NCBI GenBank assembly: GCA_947095535.1
Contig: OX352774.1
Span: 27,854,496-27,918,495 of the forward strand
Length of the DNA stretch: 64,000 nt
Source of the DNA: Poecilobothrus nobilitatus
Lineage: Eukaryota > Arthropoda > Insecta > Diptera > Dolichopodidae
Reading direction: 5' to 3'
This document shows positions 1 through 13,090 of this stretch, in pieces. The notes under the pieces are model-generated. The model was not told the DNA's origin and searched no databases. It saw nothing but the letters and a program-made list of their open reading frames with translations. The position numbers and the translations under genes are program-made. Every line of letters begins with the position of its first letter. The stretch's first letter is position 1.

Positions 1-3000
1 TTTTAGTAATAAATTGATTTCCATATTAAAAATAAAAATTTAAGGTACAAAAACCATATTTTTGGATATTACGAAGTATTATTTAATAAAAAAATAAAAT
101 TTAATTTTAAAAATCTTTAAACTCAATTTTAACCCATTTAGAAGCGTATTTTCGTGTTTTTAATTGAATTTTGGTGTCAAAATGTTTTTTTCACTAAAAT
201 CCAATATTTGTATGAAAAATATCAATTTTTAGTAATAAACTCATTTCCATATATATTAAAAAAAAATTTAAGGTACAAAAACCATATTTTTGGATATTAC
301 GAAGTATTATTTAATAAAAAAATAAAAATTAATTTTAAAAATCTTTAAACTCCAATTTAACCCATTTAGAAGCGTATTTTCGTGTTTTTAATTGAATTTT
401 GGTGTCAAAATGTTTTTTTCACTAAAATCCAATATTTGTATGAAAAATATCAATTTTTAGTAATAAATTGATTTCCATATTAAAAATAAAGATTTAAGGT
501 ACAAAAACCATATTTTTGGATATTACGAAGTATTATTTAATAAAAAAATAAAATTAATTTTAAAAATCTTTAAACTCCAATTTAACCCATTTAGAAGCGT
601 ATTTTCGTGTTTTTAATTGAATTTTGGTGTCAAAATGTTTTTTTCACTAAAATCCAATATTTGTATGAAAAAATATCAATTTTTAGTAATAAACTGATTT
701 CCATACATATTAAAAAAAAATTTAAGGTACAAAAACCTTATTTTTGGATATTACGAAGTATTATTTAATAAAAAAATAAAAATTAATTTTAAAAATCTTT
801 AAACTCCAATTTAACCCATTTAGAAACGTATTTTCGTGTTTTTAATTGAAGTTTGGTGTCAAAATCTTTTTTTCACTAAAATCTAATATTTGTATGAAAA
901 ATATCAATTTTTAGTAATAAATTGATTTCCATATTAAAAATAAAAATTTAAGGTACAAAAACCATATTTTTGGATATTACGAAGTATTATTTAATAAAAA
1001 AATAAAAATTAATTTTAAAAATCTTTAAACTCCAATTTAACCCATTTAGAAGCGTATTTTCCTGTTTTTAATTGAATTTTGGTGTCAAAATGTTTTTTTC
1101 ACTATAATCCAATATTTGTATGAAAAATATCAATTTTTAGTAATAAATTGATTTCCATATTAAAAATAAAAATTTAACGTACAAAAATCATATTTTTGGA
1201 TATTACGAAGTATTTTTTTCAATAAAAAAATAAAATTTAATTTTAAAAATTTTTAAACTCAATTTTAACACATTTAGAAACGTATTTTCGTGTTTTTAAT
1301 TGAATTTTGGTGTCAAAATATTTTTTTCACTAAAATCCAATATTTGTATGAAAAATATCAATTTTTAGTAATAAATTGATTTCCATATTAAAAATAAAAA
1401 TTTAAGGTACAAAAACCATATTTTTAGATATTACGAAGTATTATTTAATAAAAAAATAAAAATTAATTTTAAAAATCTTTAAACTCCAATTTAACCCATT
1501 TAGAAGCGTATTTTCGTGTTTTTAATTGAATTTTGGTGTCAAAATGTTTTTTTCACTAAAATCCAATATTTGTATGAAAAATATCAATTTTTAGTAATAA
1601 ATTGATTTCCATATTAAAAATAAAAATTTAACGTGCAAAAACCATATTTTTGAATATTACGAGGAATTTTTTAATAAAAAAATAAAATTTAATTTTAAAA
1701 ATCTTTAAACTCAATTTTAACCCATTTAGAAGCGTATTTTCGTGTTTTTAATTGAATTTTGTTGTCAAAATGTTTTTTTCACTGAAATCCAATATTTGTA
1801 TGAAAAATATCAATTTTTAGTAATAAACTGATTTCCCATACATATTAAAAATAAAAATTTAACGTACAAAAATCACATTTTTGGATATTACGAAGTATTT
1901 TTTAATAAAAAAATAAAATTTAATTTTAAAAATTTTTAAACTCAATTTTAACACATTTAGAAACGTATTTTCGTGTTTTTAATTGAATTTTGGTGTCAAA
2001 ATATTTTTTTCACTAAAATCCAATATTTGTATGAAAAATATCAATTTTTAGTAATAAATTGATTTCCATATTAAAAATAAAGATTTAAGGTACAAAAACC
2101 ATATTTTTGGATATTACGAAGTATTATTTAATAAAAAAATAAAAATTAATTTTAAAAATCTTTAAACTCCAATTTAACCCATTTAGAAGCGTATTTTCGT
2201 GTTTTTAATTGAATTTTGGTGTCAAAATATTTTTTTCACTAAAATCCAATATTTGTATGAAAAATATCAATTTTTAGTAATAAACTGATTTCCATACATA
2301 TAAAAAAAAAATTTAAGGTACAAAAACCATATTTTTGGATATTACGAAGTATTATTTAATAAAAAAATAAAATTTAATTTTAAAAATCTTTGAACTCAAT
2401 TTTAACCCATTTAGAAGCGTATTTTCGTGTTTTTAATTGAATTTTGGTGTCAAAATGTTTTTTTCACTAAAATCCAATATTTGTATGAAAAATATCAATT
2501 TTTAGTAATAAATTGATTTCCATATTAAAAATAAAGATTTAAGGTACAAAAACCATATTTTTGGATATTACGAAGTATTATTTAATAAAAAAATAAAAAT
2601 TAATTTTAAAAATCTTTAAACTCCAATTTAACCCATTTAGAAGCGTATTTTCGTGTTTTTAATTGAATTTTGGTGTCAAAATGTTTTTTTCACTAAAATC
2701 CAATATTTGTATGAAAAATATCAATTTTTAGTAATAAACTGATTTCCATACATATTAAAAAAAATTTAAGGTACAAAAACCTTATTTTTGGATATTACGA
2801 AGTATTATTTAATAAAAAAATAAAAATTAATTTTAAAAATCTTTAAACTCCAATTTAACCCATTTAGAAGAGTATTTTCGTGTTTTTAATTGAAGTTTGG
2901 TGTCAAAATCTTTTTTTCACTAAAATCTAATATTTGTATGAAAAATATCAATTTTTAGTAATAAATTGATTTCCATATTAAAAATAAAAATTTAAGGTAC

Positions 3001-4089
3001 AAAAACCATTTTTTTGGATATTACGAAGTATTATTTAATAATAAAATAAAAATTAATTTTAAAAATCTTTAAACTCCAATTTAACCCATTTAGAAGCGTA
3101 TTTTCCTGTTTTTAATTGAATTTTGGTGTCAAAATGTTTTTTTCACTATAATCCAATATTTGTATGAAAAATATCAATTTTTAGTACTAAACTGATTTCC
3201 ATACATATTAAAAAAAAATTTAAGATACAAAAACCATATTTTGAATATTATGAGGTATTATTTAATAAAAAAATAAAAATTAATTTTAAAAATCTTTAAA
3301 CTCCAATTTAACCCATTTAGAAGCGTATTTTCCTGTTTTTAATTGAATTTTGGTGTCAAAATGTTTTTTTCACTAAAATCCAATATTTGTATGAAAAATA
3401 TCAATTTTTAGTACTAAACTGATTTCCATACATATCAAAAAAAAATTTTAGATACAAAAACCATATTTTGAATATTACGAAGTATTATTTAATAAAAAAA
3501 TAAAAATTAATTTTAAAAATCTTTAAACTCCAATTTAACCCATTTAGAAGCGTATTTTCCTGTTTTTAATTGAATTTTGGTGTCAAAATCTTTTTTTCAC
3601 TGAAATCCAATATTTGTATGAAAAATATCAATTTTTAGTAATAAATTGATTTCCATATTAAAAATAAAAATTTAAGGTACAAAAACCATAGTTTTGGATA
3701 TTACGAAGTATTATTTAATAAAAAAATAAAAATTAATTTTAAAAATCTTTAAACTCCAATTTAACCCATTAGAAGCGTATTTTCGTGTTTTTAATTGAAT
3801 TTTGGTGTCAAAATGTTTTTTTCACTAAAATCCAATATTTGTATGAAAAATATCAATTTTTAGTAATAAACTGATTTCCATACATATTAAAAAAAAATTT
3901 AAGGTACAAAAACCATATTTTTTGGATATTACGAAGTATTATTTAATAAAAAAATAAAAATTAATTTTAAAAATCTTTGAACTCCAATTTAACCCATTTA
4001 GAAGCGTATTTTCCGTGTTTTTAATTGAATTTTGGTGTCAAAATCTTTTTTTCACTAAAATCCAATATTTGTATGAAAAATATCAATTT

Positions 4090-5440
4090 TTAGTACTAAA
4101 CTGATTTCCATACATATTAAAAAAAAATTTAAGATACAAAAACCATATTTTTGGATATTACGAGGTATTTTTAATAAAAAAATAAAATTTTATTTTGAAA
4201 ATCTTTATACTCAATTTTAACCCATTTAGAAGCGTATTTTCGTGTTTTTAATTGAATTTTGAAGTCAAAATGTTTTTTTCACTAAAATCCAATATTTGTA
4301 TGAAAAATATCAATTTTTAGTAATAAATTGATTTCCATATTAAAAATAAAAATTTAAGGTACAAAAACCATATTTTTGGATATTACGAGGTATTTTTTAA
4401 TAAAAAAATAAAATTTAATTTTAAAAATCTTTAAACTCAATTTTAACCCATTTAGAAGCGTATTTTCGTGTTTTTAATTGAATTTTGGTGTCAAAATGTT
4501 TTTATCAATGAAATCCAATATTTGTATAAAAAATATCAATTTTTAGTAATAAACTGATTTCCATATTAAAAATAAAATTTAAGGTACAAAAACCATATTT
4601 TTGGATATTACGAAGTATTATTTAATAAAAAAATAAAAATTAATTTTAAAATCTTTAACTCCAATTTAACCCATTTAGAAGCGTATTTTCGTGTTTTTAA
4701 TTGAATTTTGGTGTCAAAATGTTTTTTTCACTAAAATCCAATATTTGTATGAAAAATATCAATTTTTAGTACTAAACTGATTTCCATACATATTAAAAAA
4801 AAATTTAAGATACAAAAACCATATTTTTGGATATTACGAGGTATTTTTTAATAAAAAAATAAAATTTTATTTTGAAAATCTTTATACTCAATTTTAACCC
4901 ATTTAGAAGCGTATTTTCGTGTTTTTAATTGAATTTTGAAGTCAAAATGTTTTTTTCACTAAAATCCAATATTTGTATGAAAAATATCAATTTTTAGTAA
5001 TAAATTGATTTCCATATTAAAAATAAAAATTTAAGGTACAAAAACATATTTTTGGATATTACGAGGTATTTTTTAATAAAAAAATAAAATTTAATTTTAA
5101 AAATCTTTAAACTCAATTTTAACCCATTTAGAAGCGTATTTTCGTGTTTTTAATTGAATTTTGGTGTCAAAATGTTTTTATCAATGAAATCCAATATTTG
5201 TATAAAAAATATCAATTTTTAGTAATAAACTGATTTCCATATTAAAAATAAAAATTTAAGGTACAAAAACCATATTTTTGGATATTACGAAGTATTATTT
5301 AATAAAAAAATAAAAATTAATTTTAAAAATCTTTAAACTCCAATTTAACCCATTTAGAAGCGTATTTTCGTGTTTTTAATTGAATTTTGGTGTCAAAATG
5401 TTTTTTTCACTAAAATCCAATATTTGTATGAAAAATATCA
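4090..5440 (+). repeat. Trimer higher-order duplication in the satellite (676 bp)
   Basis: Three-monomer block present twice in tandem. The diagnostic variants TTTATACTCAATTTT, TTGAAGTCAAAATG and TATCAATGAAATCC occur in the same order in both. The last of these is at 4,503 and 5,179, an offset of 676 bp, i.e. three monomers. The TATCAATGAAATCC variant is found again near 6,750, 6,985 and 7,210, so it has spread locally. This is seen directly; the mechanism (unequal exchange or slippage) is inferred. Confidence 0.8.
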
Positions 5441-5570
5441 ATTTTTAGTAATAAATTGATTTCCATATTAAAAATAAAAATTTAAGGTACAAAAACCATA
5501 TTTTTGGATATTACGAAGTATTTTTTAATAAAAAATAAAATTTAATTTTAAAATCTTTAAACTCAATTTT

Positions 5571-8500
5571 ACCCATTTATTTATAAGCGTATTTTCGTGT
5601 TTTTAATTGAATTTTGGTGTCAAATTATTTTTTTCACTGAAATCCAATATTTGTATGAAAAATATCAATTTTTAGTAATAAATTGATTTCCATATTAAAA
5701 ATAAAAATTAACGTACAAAAACCATATTTTTGGATATTACGAGGAATTTTTTAATAAAAAAATAAAATTTGATTTTAAAATCTTTAAACTCAATTTTAAC
5801 ACATTTAGAAACGTATTTTCGTGTTTTTAATTGAATTTTGGTGTCAAATGTTTTTTTCACTAAAATCCAATATTTGTATGAAAAATATCAATTTTTAGTA
5901 CTAAACTGATTTCCATACATATTAAAAAAAAATTTAAGATACAAAAACCATATTTTTGAATATTACGAGGTATTTTTTAATAAAAAAATAAAATTTAATT
6001 TTAAAAATCTTTAAACTCAATTTTAACCCATTTAGAAGCGTATTTTCGTGTTTTTAATTGAATTTTGGTGTCAAAATCTTTTTTTCACTAAATCCAATAT
6101 TTGTATGAAAAATATCAATTTTTAGTAATAAATTGATTTCCATATTAAAAATAAAAATTTAAGGTACAAAAACCATATTTTTGGATATTACGAAGTATTA
6201 TTTAATAAAAAAATAAAATTAATTTTAAAAATCTTTAAACTCCAATTTAACCCATTTAGAAGCGTATTTTCGTGTTTTTAATTGAATTTTGGTGTCAAAA
6301 TGTTTTTTTCACTAAAATCCAATATTTGTATGAAAAATATCAATTTTTAGTACTAAACTGATTTCCATACATATTAAAAAAAAATTTAAGATACAAAAAC
6401 CATATTTTTGAATATTACGAGGTATTTTTTAATAAAAAAATAAAATTTAATTTTAAAATCTTTAAACTCAATTTTAACCCATTTAGAAGCGTATTTTCGT
6501 GTTTTTAATTGAATTTTGGTGTCAAAATGCTTTTTTCACTAAAATCCAATATTTGTATGAAAAATATCAATTTTTAGTACTAAACTGATTTCCATACATA
6601 TTAAAAAAAAATTTAAGATACAAAAACCATATTTTTGGATATTACGAGGTATTTTTTAATAAAAAAATAAAATTTAATTTTAAAAATCTTTAAACTCAAT
6701 TTTAACCCATTTAGAAGCGTATTTTCGTGTTTTTAATTGAATTTTGGTGTCAAAATGTTTTTATCAATGAAATCCAATATTTGTATAAAAAATATCAATT
6801 TTTAGTAATAAACTGATTTCCATATTAAAAATAAAAATTTAAGGTACAAAAACCATATTTTTGGATATTACGAAGTATTATTTAATAAAAAAATAAAAAT
6901 TAATTTTAAAAATCTTTAAACTCCAATTTAACCCATTTAGAAGCGTATTTTCGTGTTTTTAATTGAATTTTGGTGTCAAAATGTTTTTATCAATGAAATC
7001 CAATATTTGTATAAAAAATATCAATTTTTAGTAATAAACTGATTTCCATATTAAAAATAAAAATTTAAGGTACAAAAACCATATTTTTGGATATTACGAG
7101 GTATTTTTTAATAAAAAAATAAAATTTAATTTTAAAAATCTTTAAACTCAATTTTAACCCATTTAGAAGCGTATTTTCGTGTTTTTAATTGAATTTTGGT
7201 GTCAAAATGTTTTTTCAATGAAATCCAATATTTGTATAAAAAATATCAATTTTTAGTAATAAACTGATTTCCATATTAAAAAAAAAAATTTAAGGTACAA
7301 AAACCATATTTTTGGATATTACGAAGTATTATTTAATAAAAAAATAAAAATTAATTTTAAAAATCTTTAAACTCCAATTTAACCCATTTAGAAGCGTATT
7401 TTCGTGTTTTTAATTGAATTTTGGTGTCAAAATGTTTTTTTCACTAAAATCCAATATTTGTATGAAAAATATCAATTTTTAGTACTAAACTGATTTCCAT
7501 ACATATTAAAAAAAAAATTAAGGTACAAAAACCATATTTTTGGATATTACGAAGTATTATTTAATAAAAAAATAAAAATTAATTTTAAAAATCTTTAAAC
7601 TCCAATTTAACCCATTTAGAAGCGTATTTTCGTGTTTTTAATTGAATTTTGGTGTCAAAATGCTTTTTTCACTAAAATCCAATATTTGTATGAAAAATAT
7701 CAATTTTTAGTACTAAACTGATTTCCATACATATTAAAAAAAAATTTAAGATACAAAAACCATATTTTTGGATATTACGAGGTATTTTTTAATAAAAAAA
7801 TAAAATTTTATTTTGAAAATCTTTATACTCAATTTTAACCCATTTAGAAGCGTATTTTCGTGTTTTTAATTGAATTTTGAAGTCAAAATGTTTTTTTCAC
7901 TAAAATCCAATATTTGTATGAAAAATATCAATTTTTAGTACTAAACTGATTTCCATACATATTAAAAAAAAATTTAAGATACAAAAATCATATTTTTGAA
8001 TATTACGAGGTATTTTTTAATAAAAAAATAAAATTTAATTTTAAAAATCTTTAAACTCCATTTTAACCCATTTAGAAGCGTATTTTCGTGTTTTTAATTG
8101 AATTTTGGTGTCAAAATGCTTTTTTCACTAAAATCCAATATTTGTATGAAAAATATCAATTTTTAGTACTAAACTGATTTCCATACATATTAAAAAAAAA
8201 TTTAAGATACAAAAACCATATTTTTGAATATTACGAGGTATTTTTTAATAAAAAATAAAATTTAATTTTAAAAATCTTTTAACTCAATTTTAACCCATTT
8301 AGAAGCGTATTTTCGTGTTTTTAATTGAATTTTGGTGTCAAAATGTTTTTTTCACTAAAATCCAATATTTGTATGAAAAATATCAATTTTTAGTACTAAA
8401 CTGATTTCCATACATATTAAAAAAAAAATTAAGGTACAAAAACCATATTTTTGGATATTACGAAGTATTATTTAATAAAAAAATAAAAATTAATTTTAAA

Positions 8501-9290
8501 AATCTTTAAACTCCAATTTAACCCATTTAGAAGCGTATTTTCGTGTTTTTAATTGAATTTTGGTGTCAAAATGCTTTTTTCACTAAAATCCAATATTTGT
8601 ATGAAAAATATCAATTTTTAGTACTAAACTGATTTCCATACATATTAAAAAAAAATTTAAGATACAAAAACCATATTTTTGAATATTACGAGGTATTTTT
8701 TAATAAAAAAATAAAATTTTATTTTGAAAATCTTTATACTCAATTTTAACCCATTTAGAAGCGTATTTTCGTGTTTTTAATTGAATTTTGAAGTCAAAAT
8801 GTTTTTTTCACTAAAATCCAATATTTGTATAAAAAAAATTGAAAAATATCAATTTTTAGTAATAAACTGATTTCCATACATATTAAAAATAAAAATTTAA
8901 CGTACAAAAATCATATTTTTGGATATTACGAAGTATTTTTTAATAAAAAAATAAAATTTAATTTTAAAAATCTTTAAACTCAATTTTACCCATTTATTTA
9001 TAAGCGTATTTTCGTGTTTTTAATTGAATTTTGGTGTCAAATTATTTTTTTCACTGAAATCCAATATTTGTATGAAAAATATCAATTTTTAGTAATAAAT
9101 TGATTTCCATATTAAAAATAAAAATTTAACGTACAAAAACCATATTTTTGGATATTACGAGGAATTTTTTAATAAAAAAATAAAATTTGATTTTAAAAAT
9201 CTTTAAACTCAATTTTAACACATTTAGAAACGTATTTTCGTGTTTTTAATTGAATTTTGGTGTCAAAATGTTTTTTTCACTAAAATCCAA
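5571..9290 (+). repeat. Monomer variant with CATTTATTTATAAGCG repeated about 3.4 kb apart
   Basis: A variant monomer with ACCCATTTATTTATAAGCG followed by CAAATTATTTTTTTCACTG occurs at 5,571 and again at 8,988, an offset of 3,417 bp, about 15 monomers. A related form with the same ACCCATTTATTTATAAGCG but CAAAATATTTTTTTC sits at 11,045 and, through the large duplication, at 20,194. These markers show that blocks much longer than one monomer have been copied in the array. Confidence 0.65.
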
Positions 9291-11530
9291 TATTTGTATG
9301 AAAAATATCAATTTTTAGTACTAAACTGATTTCCATACATATTAAAAAAAAATTTAAGATACAAAAACCATATTTTTGAATATTACGAGGTATTTTTTAA
9401 TAAAAAAATAAAATTTAATTTTAAAAATCTTTAAACTCAATTTTAACCCATTTAGAAGCGTATTTTCGGGTTTTTAATTGAATTTTGGTGTCAAAATGTT
9501 TTTTTCACTAAAATCCAATATTTGTATGAAAAATATCAATTTTTAGTACTAAACTGATTTCCATACATATTAAAAAAAAATTTAAGATACAAAAACCATA
9601 TTTTTGGATATTACGAGGTATTTTTTAATAAAAAAATAAAATTTAATTTTGAAAATCTTTATACTCAATTTTAACCCATTTAGAAGCGTATTTTCGTGTT
9701 TTTAATTGAATTTTGAAGTCAAAATGTTTTTTTCACTAAAATCCAATATTTGTATGAAAAATATCAATTTTTAGTACTAAACTGATTTCCATACATATTA
9801 AAAAAATATTTAAGATACAAAAACCATATTTTTGAATATTACGAGGTATTTTTTAATAAAAAAATAAAATTTAATTTTAAAAATCTTTAAACTCAATTTT
9901 AACCCATTTAGAAGCGTATTTTCGTGTTTTTAATTGAATTTTGGTGTCAAAATGGTTTTTTCACTAAAATCCAATATTTGTATGAAAAATATCAATTTTT
10001 AGTAATAAACTGATTTCCATACATATTAAAAAAAAATTTAAGGTACAAAAACCATATTTTTGGATAATACGAAGTATTATTTAATAAAAAAATAAAAATT
10101 AATTTTAAAAATCTTTAAACTCAAATTTAACCCATTTAGAAGCGTATTTTCCTGTTGTTAATTGAATTTTGGTGTCAAAATGTTTTTTTCACTAAAATCC
10201 AATATTTGTATGAAAAATATCAATTTTTAGTACTAAACTGATTTCCATACAATATATTAAAAAAAAATTTAAGATACAAAAACCATATTTTTGAATATTA
10301 CGAGGTATTTTTTAATAAAAAAATAAAATTTAATTTTAAAAATCTTTAAACTCAATTTTAACCCATTTAGAAGCGTATTTTCGTGTTTTTAATTGAATTT
10401 TGGTGTCAAAATGTTTTTTTCACTAAAATCCAATATTTGTATGAAAAATATCAATTTTTAGTAATAAATTGATTTCCATATTAAAAATAAAAATTTAAGG
10501 TTCAAAAACCATATTTTTGGATATTACGAAGTATTATTTAATAAAAAAATAAAAATTAATTTTAAAAATCTTTAAACTCCAATTTAACCCATTTAGAAGC
10601 GTATTTTCGTGTTTTTAATTGAATTTTGGTGTCAAAATGTTTTTTTCACTAAAATCCAATATTTGTATGAAAAATATCAATTTTTAGTACTAAACTGATT
10701 TCCATACATATTAAAAAAAAATTTAAGATACAAAAACCACATTTTTGGATATTACGAGGTATTTTTTAATAAAAAAATAAAATTTTATTTTGAAAATCTT
10801 TATACTCAATTTTAACCCATTTAGAAACGTATTTTCGTGTTTTTAATTGAATTTTGAAGTCAAAATGTTTTTTTCACTAAAATCCAATATTTGTATGAAA
10901 AATATCAATTTTTAGTAATAAACTGATTTCCATACATATTAAAAATAAAAATTTAACTTACAAAAATCATATTTTTTGGATATTACGAAGTATTTTTTAA
11001 TAAAAAAATAAAATTTAATTTTAAAAATCTTTAAACTCAATTTTACCCATTTATTTATAAGCGTATTTTCGTGTTTTTAATTGAATTTTGGTGTCAAAAT
11101 ATTTTTTTCACTGAAATCCAATATTTGTATGAAAAATATCAATTTTTAGTAATAAATTGATTTCCATATTAAAAATAAAAATTTAACGTACAAAAACCAT
11201 ATTTTTGGATATTACGAGGAATTTTTTAATAAAAAAATAAAATTTAATTTTAAAAATCTTTAAACTCAATTTTAACACATTTAGAAACGTATTTTCGTGT
11301 TTTTAATTGAATTTTGGTGTCAAAATGCTTTTTTCACTAAAATCCAATATTTGTATGAAAAATATCAATTTTTAGTAATAAACTGATTTCCATACATATT
11401 AAAAAAAAATTTAAGGTACAAAAACCATATTTTTGGATATTACGAAGTATTTATTTAATAAAAAAATAAAAATTAATTTTAAAAATCTTTAAACTCAAAT
11501 TTAACCCATTTAGAAGCGTATTTTCCTGTT

Positions 11531-11557
11531 TATACCCGTACGATAGGATCGGGTATA
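11531..11557 (+). other. 5' terminal hairpin of element A copy 1
   Basis: An 8-bp perfect stem, TATACCCG with CGGGTATA, around an 11-nt loop. The same arrangement starts element C and, with other sequence, element B. It is also how Drosophila INE-1/DINE-1 elements start (established knowledge). Confidence 0.85.
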
Positions 11558-11660
11558 ATAAAATTACTCCTCCGTTTGTAACACCTCGAAATAAGCGAGC
11601 TAGATATACCTTCAAAGGTATGGATCGGATCAGAAAAAAATTCTAAGACTTTTGAGCCAT

Positions 11661-11687
11661 GTCCGTCCGTCCGTCCGTCCGTCCGTC
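11661..11687 (+). repeat. (GTCC)n microsatellite of element A copy 1
   Basis: Six GTCC units followed by GTC. Copy 2 has five, which accounts for the 4-bp length difference between the copies. GTCY runs at this position are a hallmark of DINE-1. Confidence 0.9.
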
Positions 11688-13042
11688 AGCACGCTAACTC
11701 AAAAACTAAGAAAGCTAGAATCTTGAAATTTACACAAAATATTCTGGTAATTTGTAGGTTCCCTACTTTTTTTTGGTTGAGTTTGGACCAAGCCTTAGGG
11801 TAGCTCTCGAACACCTAACTTTTAGATCCCGACATTTTTTTTGAAATAGAGCTATGAAATTTTAACTGCCGATAGATCTCACAAAAATATTAATTTTATT
11901 TTTAATAACTTTTTTTGTAGCCCCACCCGTTACGGAGCAAAAGCTCTCCAAAGGTTCAAAAAAGCTCCATATTTAAATTATTATAGCACAAGTTGTATAA
12001 GGTATATCTTCATTTTGAAAACGCCAAATAATTACTACTTTCATTAGCTTTAAAAGTATATATACAATAAATATATAATTTTGGCATACGGTGTCTTAAT
12101 TTACCGTTATGCAAAACTCAAATTTTGCAAAATTCTTTAACCCTTCCATCTTCTAAACGGTTAAAGTTGGAAACTTGAAATTTTGACAGAAGTTAGATCT
12201 TTGAAAATTAGTATGAGTCATTTCAGAATTTTTTTTTGTATCACCCCCCGTTTAGACGCTGTAAGGGGTCAAAAACTGAAAATTTCCTATTTTTAAACAC
12301 CTGTAACTTGAACACCTGTTAAAATTTTTTTGAAGTAATACACAAAAATTAAAGCTCCAACATTATACTTTTATTTCTGTTAACAACTTTTTTTAATAAT
12401 ATAGGGTTACTTTATAATTGACGAAAGTGTTACTTGATTTTTTCAAATTTTCTAACAAATTTCTTTAACGAATTTTTTATAATTTGAAATTGTTGAGAAT
12501 ATAATGCGTAGTACAAAAAAATGTAAATAAATAAACAACATAACGGTTGCTTGAAGAATTTTTATTTATATGATATTGATATATATACATACTTATATAA
12601 TATCATGTTTATTTACATATCGTATATGTCACTAGTGAATGAATGATAAGAGTATAGATGTATATTATATAGCGCCGTATTTACATACATATATGTATTT
12701 TATTGTACTTATAGAAATTATTCTGTCAATGGAATATTTAAATATAATATAATATAATATTTAAAATTATATTTACTGTTTTGTACTTAGTAAATTTAAT
12801 ATACATTTACCGCTTAGTATTAAATGTTACTATAGAATATTTGAAAAAGTTTTGGATTGATAATCGTTATGTGAAAGGTTAGAATCTGCTTTTGAAGAAT
12901 GTACATATAAACATATAGTTTGAATATATGTACAACCCATAGTTCTAGAAATTATAAAATTCACCCAAATTATTTTAAAATACTAAAATATTAAAAAAAT
13001 AATATTGTAAGCAGAGTGACAGGCTGTGAACATACTAACGGT

Positions 13043-13090
13043 TCGTACGGGTATCTAAGAGTTGACAAAGTCAACTGTATTCTTCCTCGT
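13043..13090 (+). other. 3' subterminal inverted repeat and stem-loop of element A copy 1
   Basis: TCGTACGGGTAT (13,043-13,054) is the inverse of the 5' end. It is followed by the stem-loop AGTTGAC-AAA-GTCAACT (13,060-13,076) and then TGTATTCTTCCTCGT, where the satellite resumes. In Helitron/Helentron elements such a 3' hairpin acts as the transposition terminator (family knowledge). Confidence 0.85.

Larger units (their letters stand above)
1..11530 (+). repeat. Satellite array, block 1 (about 227-bp monomer)
   Basis: Head-to-tail tandem repeat. The landmark AGTAATAAA recurs at 5, 231 and 459, giving a period of 226-228 bp. Each monomer contains in order: AGTAATAAATTGATTTCC, a GGTACAAAAACCATATTT box, GGATATTACGARGTATT, an A-tract (AATAAAAAAATAAAA), CCCATTTAGAAGCGTATTTT, AATTGAATTTTGGTGTC and CACTAAAATCCAATATTT. 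Two monomer forms alternate irregularly, one with CCATATTAAAAATAAAA and one with CCATACATATTAAAAAA. Most copies in this block carry AATCCAATATTTGTATG. I see no coding capacity: open frames of about 60 codons are chance readings through the repeat. The array continues beyond the left edge. Function is unknown; location could be pericentromeric, centromeric or subtelomeric. Confidence 0.97.
11531..13090 (+). mobile_element. DINE-1-like (Helentron-associated) non-autonomous element A, copy 1
   Basis: A 1,560-bp insertion in a monomer. It has the classical DINE-1/HINE layout. A 5' hairpin is formed by TATACCCG (11,531-11,538) and CGGGTATA (11,550-11,557). A (GTCC)6 microsatellite follows AGCCAT at 11,661. 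The 5' ATACCCGTACGA (11,532-11,543) is the inverse of TCGTACGGGTAT (13,043-13,054). A 3' stem-loop, AGTTGAC-AAA-GTCAACT (13,060-13,076), lies just before the TTCTTCCTCGT end. The flanks rejoin to the uninterrupted CCTGTTTTTAATTG of other monomers with no target-site duplication, as in T^T insertion by Helentrons. No open reading frame of note is present, so movement would need a helicase supplied in trans. The boundary is ambiguous by one or two T bases. Confidence 0.9.

Noticed and set aside
154..348. 64-codon open frame on the plus strand
   Set aside because: It lies wholly within satellite monomers and is a chance reading; equivalent frames in neighbouring monomers are interrupted.
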